DNA of 64,000 nucleotides from Rotaria sp. Silwood1 (Eukaryota; Rotifera; Eurotatoria; Philodinida; Philodinidae), in NCBI GenBank assembly GCA_905250075.1, contig CAJNOP010000076.1, positions 62,001 to 126,000 of the forward strand, given 5' to 3'. The position numbers and the translations under genes are program-made. The notes below the pieces were generated by a model. The model was not told where the DNA came from and did no database searches. It worked only from the letters and a program-made list of their open reading frames with translations. Position 1 is the stretch's first letter; every line of letters begins with the position of its first letter. Below are positions 60,230 through 64,000 of this stretch, piece by piece.

Positions 60230-61440
60230 CAAGAAAAGAAAAGAAAGAAAAATGAATGAAAAAAAAAAACGAGCTATGTGATACTATGAAAGAATTTATG
60301 ATGTCAATAAACAATAACAGTTGTATGATACAGTCAAATTTTTTATTCAAATATAAGAAAAATTCCTTTCAATTTGGTATTTCTATAGATAAGAATTTTA
60401 TGCAACTCTTAAAACTTGTCTAACGATTTAAGATTGAGTGTACTGTAAGTTAAGAAAATTAGTCTTAATCAGATCATATGTAAATGCTCATACTGTCAAA
60501 GTAATTAATTTATTATATGATCTGTTCATAGCATGAACGAATTAAGATATTCGAATTTCAACAAATTATAGTCTATGTCATGTAACCTTACTTGAAAAGT
60601 TCAACAGCATTTATTTTTCTTTTTAAGTGTATATATATGGCTTGAAAAAAAGAAACACTCACATCCTAGACGATGCGACACATTCTATAATGCGGACAAA
60701 GTCAAAAACATTTTTTTAATGTATTGTTTGTTAGTCTAGATGAGCAGCATATGAAGTCATATCTAGAATCATCATGATACTTCATCGCTGAAATAGCAAT
60801 CATCAATGCTTGTGAGTTTCATTTTGGAGATCATTTCCTATGTTCACTCTTTCTCAATATTTATTAGATATATATATATCTATATATACTTCAAATATCA
60901 TCTCAGAATATCGTTGATTGATCTGCTCATTGAAATTAAGATTGCTGACCACAGATATTGACGATAGTCATATCATAGAAATTCAAATCATCGAATTTTG
61001 CGATATAACGTTCAACAAAGATCATAGTGACCATAAGAGCATTAGTTTGACTTACATATGATCAATCATCTTAACTTACAGCACATGACCTTCCATTGTC
61101 AAAGCAAATATTTGTCCAATGTATGCCATGTTTTGACATACATTTTTCTTTTTAGGATATAGTAAGAAAGAAGAAACTTCTTTTATTAAAAAAAAATGAT
61201 TCACAACCAGAAAAACTGAATATTATGATTGTAAAGTCTTTCATAATTATATAATTGAAATTTAGATTTAATTGGATAACTATGTATGTGCGTGTGCTTT
61301 GTTCAAAAAAAAAAGGCAAACATTTTCTAATAATTATTCTTAAATTATCTTTCTTTTGTAATGCATACAAAATAAATAAATGACAACTATTTATAGAAAA
61401 AATAATAATACAAATCATACTAATTTGAAGATAAATTTTA
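60230..61440. other. Convergent intergenic spacer
   Basis: About 1.2 kb between two genes that end toward each other. No gene or recognisable repeat is seen apart from short TA runs near 60870-60890. Confidence 0.5.
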
Positions 61441-62351
61441 TTATTGATCTTCTTCAACATCTGAATCAATACTGTCTTCTTCACCGGGTAATTTTTGAGG
61501 TACTAATTCTTTAACTAGATTAAAATATCGATCATCTTTTGTAAGTATAAATCGACGTTCACGAGCTTCTAATGCACGTTTTTTAATTGTAAAATCATCA
61601 TCTAAATCAGGTGTAGCAGAAATATTTGATAATATTCGAAATAAAACCGAACCAAAATTATTTTCAAGTCCTAAAGTAGGATTTGTATCTTGTTGAAATT
61701 CTTTATCAAAACGACTTGTTCGTGGTCGTCGTGGTGATAATTTTGTTGTATCAGTAACTATTGATGTTGAATGACTCATTTTTGTTGTAGCACTTTGTCC
61801 ACGTCGTCCATTAACAGCAGATTTCGAATCATTCTTTATAGATACTTTATCTTGATAAGATTCTATAAAAGAAAAATTTTTTTAATATTTTTATTATTAA
61901 AAACAATTTAATGATTTGATTTACTTGGATTAGCACTATTCGATTTTGCAACATGTTCAATAATAACTGATGTACTTCTTTCTGTTTGTTTTTCTATATC
62001 TTTTTTAATTTCATCTATTTTTTGATTAGCTATAGCTTTTTCAATTAATTGTTGTTCAAATAGAAATTTTTGTTCTTCATCTTGTTTTGTTCGTAATCTT
62101 AATGCTGCAGCTAAATCAGCACCTAATTCACGTTTTAATTTTAAACGAAATGCACGATCATACATTCTCCAACGTTTATGTCGTTCATTAATTGTTTTTT
62201 GAAATGTTTGTTGTTGCCATTCAAGATTATTTATACGACGATATTTTGTTTTTTCCATTTCATCTAATTCAACATTAGCTGCTGCTTGTAATTTACGACA
62301 ACGTAAAACAGCATCCGGTAAAACAGTTGGAATATCTTTACGAGCATACAT
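61441..62351 (-). CDS. Coiled-coil protein of unknown function, 2 exons
   Basis: Exons 62351-61925 and 61862-61441 give 282 residues with a clean GT-AG intron of 62 bp. The first half ('LPDAVLRCRKLQAAANVELD', 'RRINNLEWQQQTF', 'RHKRWRMYDRAFRLKLKREL', 'QQLIEKAIANQKIDEIKKDI') is highly charged, predicted helical and coiled-coil-like. The second half has a basic segment ('SPRRPRTSRFDKEF'), a more conserved-looking block ('LFRILSNISATPDLDDDFT', 'KKRALEARERRF') and an acidic tail ('GEEDSIDSDVEEDQ'). No signal peptide or membrane segment is seen. I do not recognise the family. The pattern would suit a cytoskeletal or ciliary adaptor, but that is a guess. Coding is supported by the intact splice phase, non-AT-biased charged composition and length. 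Confidence 0.8.
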
Positions 62352-63092
62352 AATGAATAATTTGTTGAAAAAAAAGAAATGAGAAGCAATTTATACAGAA
62401 AAAACACACATACATACAAAGAAATTTTTATCGAACATAACAAAAAAATATTTTAAAAACAATTTTTCATTATGGAATATCGATAAGACACTTGAGACAC
62501 ACAAAAAAAAAAAAGAAAAACTAAACAACAAATGTATTTATGTGAGTTTTGTTTCGACAATCATTGGTTTTGTTTTTAGATAAAATTCTATGTTTTTTTC
62601 AATCAAACAATGTATTTAATAAAATGTTCAAAGTACATTCGAAACCAAAAATCATCAATTGTTAATAATATGTCAAAAATTGTTTTTGTATTTGTCATTG
62701 AAAACAAAATGTTCAAATGTTAAAGTAGATAAAATAAACGATTAAATCTTTTCATAAAGATATGTTTGAGTGTTTGTTTCTCTATTTATTTTGTTAAATC
62801 GTTTGATATAACAAAAAAAAAACAAAAGTATTCATATAATGATGAAGTATAGAATTATAGGTTAATAACACTTTCTTTAATACGAATAAATTCGCTGTTG
62901 ACTCAATATAATGTAATCATATATATATATATATATATGAAATACATTCACACTAACAAAATAAGTTATATTTTAGTTATTATTTGTTGATATATCCTAT
63001 AATTTATAGTTTTCGCTCGTATTTTTCTTTTTCGTTCAAAATCTAATTAAAATATTGTATCTATTCACATGTAAATCATAATAACTAGAATT
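62352..63092. other. Divergent intergenic spacer
   Basis: About 740 bp between two divergent starts. AT-rich with a TA run near 62921-62938. No specific regulatory motif is recognised. An acceptor-like TAG lies at 63086-63088, just before the downstream ATG. Confidence 0.45.
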
Positions 63093-63587
63093 ATGTTCAC
63101 TGTCTATTTCACTCATACAATAGGTATAATACATATAATACGTTTTATATGTATAATTATTTTACTAACATTTGCTGAAATAAAAATTTCATCATGTAAT
63201 ACATATTTAAATGAATTTCTTGGTTTTAATCATACATCAATACATTTTTATTATATATTAATATGGATATCATTTACATTTGAAATATATTTTCTTATTA
63301 ATCGTTTATTTGCTTCTATAACAATAAAAGCTAAAATATCAATAAAAATTTTATATATATTATTATGTTTATGTTATATTCTAGCATCATGTTTTACATT
63401 ATATGCATTAATTAATTCATCAAATGGTCATGTTATAACTCAAAATGATTTTTCTAATCCACCACAAACAATACTTATTTTACCACCTAATTGTAATTTA
63501 TTTCGTTTAATTGGAATTCTATTTGGTTTTCTAATTAGTTTTCTCTATTTCTTTGCTATTATCTTAATTCATCGTTTAAAAGATTAA
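63093..63587 (+). CDS. Small four-transmembrane-helix protein, unknown family
   Basis: A single-exon frame of 164 residues. Four hydrophobic helices are visible: about residues 9-29 ('IIHIIRFICIIILLTFAEI'), 50-70 ('FYYILIWISFTFEIYFLI'), 80-104 ('ISIKILYILLCLCYILASCF') and 138-160 ('IGILFGFLISFLYFFAIILI'), with short polar loops and a possible N-glycosylation site (NHT at 46-48). The layout, with cytosolic ends and a small size, resembles MARVEL/tetraspan-type membrane proteins, but I see no diagnostic motif. AATAAA overlaps the stop codon. The alternative is a chance AT-rich frame; length and regular helix spacing argue against that. Confidence 0.65.
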   Translation: MFTVYFTHTIGIIHIIRFICIIILLTFAEIKISSCNTYLNEFLGFNHTSIHFYYILIWISFTFEIYFLINRLFASITIKAKISIKILYILLCLCYILASCFTLYALINSSNGHVITQNDFSNPPQTILILPPNCNLFRLIGILFGFLISFLYFFAIILIHRLKD

Positions 63588-63905
63588 ATAAAAAAAAAAA
63601 AAAAAAACAAACAAACAAACAAACAATCAAACCACATGTTGTTGTTCCTTTTTTTTTTTTTTTTTTTTGTTTCGATCATATCCAAAAAATATATATACAC
63701 ACATACAGATGATGTTGAATGAGAAGAAAAAGAGATTACTCATATTTTTTATAGTAAAGAAAAAAAAAAACAAAAACAAACAAACAAACAAACAAAAAGA
63801 CAGAAGTTGATATGTATACACAAAGTTTGAGATTTTTTGCTTTTATTTTGTTCATTCTCTATTTTTTTTTTGTTAACGAACTCAAAAACAAACGAAGAAA
63901 ATCAT
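63588..63905. other. Convergent spacer with homopolymer and AAAC repeats
   Basis: It holds a long A tract followed by (AAAC)n at about 63605-63625, a T tract near 63651-63669 and a second AAAC repeat at about 63770-63796. It is the shared 3' end region of two convergent genes. Confidence 0.6.
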
Positions 63906-64000
63906 TTACATATTTTTCATACTGTTGAGTTCGTTTATTAATTCAAGTACTTGTGGTGAACGTGTTGATGAATGTACATTATCACGAAGTAAACAATCAA
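63906..64000 (-). CDS. 3' end of an unidentified gene (runs off the window)
   Basis: The minus-strand frame from the window edge to TAA at 63906-63908 encodes a C-terminus with 'CLLRDNVHSSTRSPQVLEL' then 'INELNSMKNM'. The composition is typical of coding sequence here (balanced, amphipathic helix at the end) and unlike the surrounding low-complexity DNA. Only about 31 residues are visible, so no family can be named. Confidence 0.5.
   Translation of the reverse strand, partial: DCLLRDNVHSSTRSPQVLELINELNSMKNM

Overview
The window is nuclear DNA from a small-genome metazoan. It is AT-rich, and its genes carry many short GT-AG introns, mostly 45-80 bp. The genes are clear animal orthologues: RBM42, a zeta-class 14-3-3, a multi-Tudor protein, PP5, Sec61 gamma, a HHEX-type homeobox gene, a DD3-3-like secreted protein and a Mondo/ChREBP-type bHLH-Zip factor. 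Compact introns, A/T-ending codons, long Gln/Asn/Thr/Ser runs and splice-acceptor-like AGs a few bases before several start codons would fit a bdelloid rotifer (trans-splicing is known there). That taxon is an inference from style, not proven by a marker.

Layout: 1-2.1 kb, no gene seen. 2.16-3.55 kb (+), RBM42. 3.6-8.5 kb, gene-poor. 8.49-9.55 kb (-), 14-3-3, with a TATA- and GAGA-rich upstream region to about 10.06 kb. 11.85-26.39 kb (-), one very large multi-Tudor gene of about 25 exons with an RGG/Asn-rich centre. 26.4-31.9 kb, gene-poor with diverged repeats. 31.93-36.76 kb (-), PP5. 36.98-38.36 kb (-), SEC61G, tandem and only about 214 bp upstream of PP5. 38.4-45.3 kb, intergenic, containing a 1.9 kb fold-back transposon. 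45.36-46.96 kb (+), HHEX-like. 47-49.5 kb, gene-poor. 49.54-53.49 kb (-), DD3-3-like, head to head (about 320 bp) with Mondo at 53.81-59.99 kb (+). 61.44-62.35 kb (-), a coiled-coil protein of unknown function. 63.09-63.59 kb (+), a four-helix membrane protein. 63.91-64.00 kb (-), the 3' end of another gene.

The genes do not form a pathway. They are mostly housekeeping or regulatory: RNA binding, phosphoprotein docking, germline RNP scaffolding, Ser/Thr phosphatase, ER translocon, and developmental and metabolic transcription factors. The most distinctive accessory content is transposon debris, mainly in long introns and spacers. It includes hAT-like non-autonomous elements with 8-bp target duplications (32532-32700 and 40221-42165 with perfect duplications; 35749-35919 and 39728-39862 with imperfect ones), a piggyBac-like TTAA-flanked element (15268-16086), several diverged inverted repeats and a 32-bp minisatellite. 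I found no CRISPR array, rRNA or intact tRNA. All coordinates and translations were worked out by eye, so exon edges could be off by a few bases.
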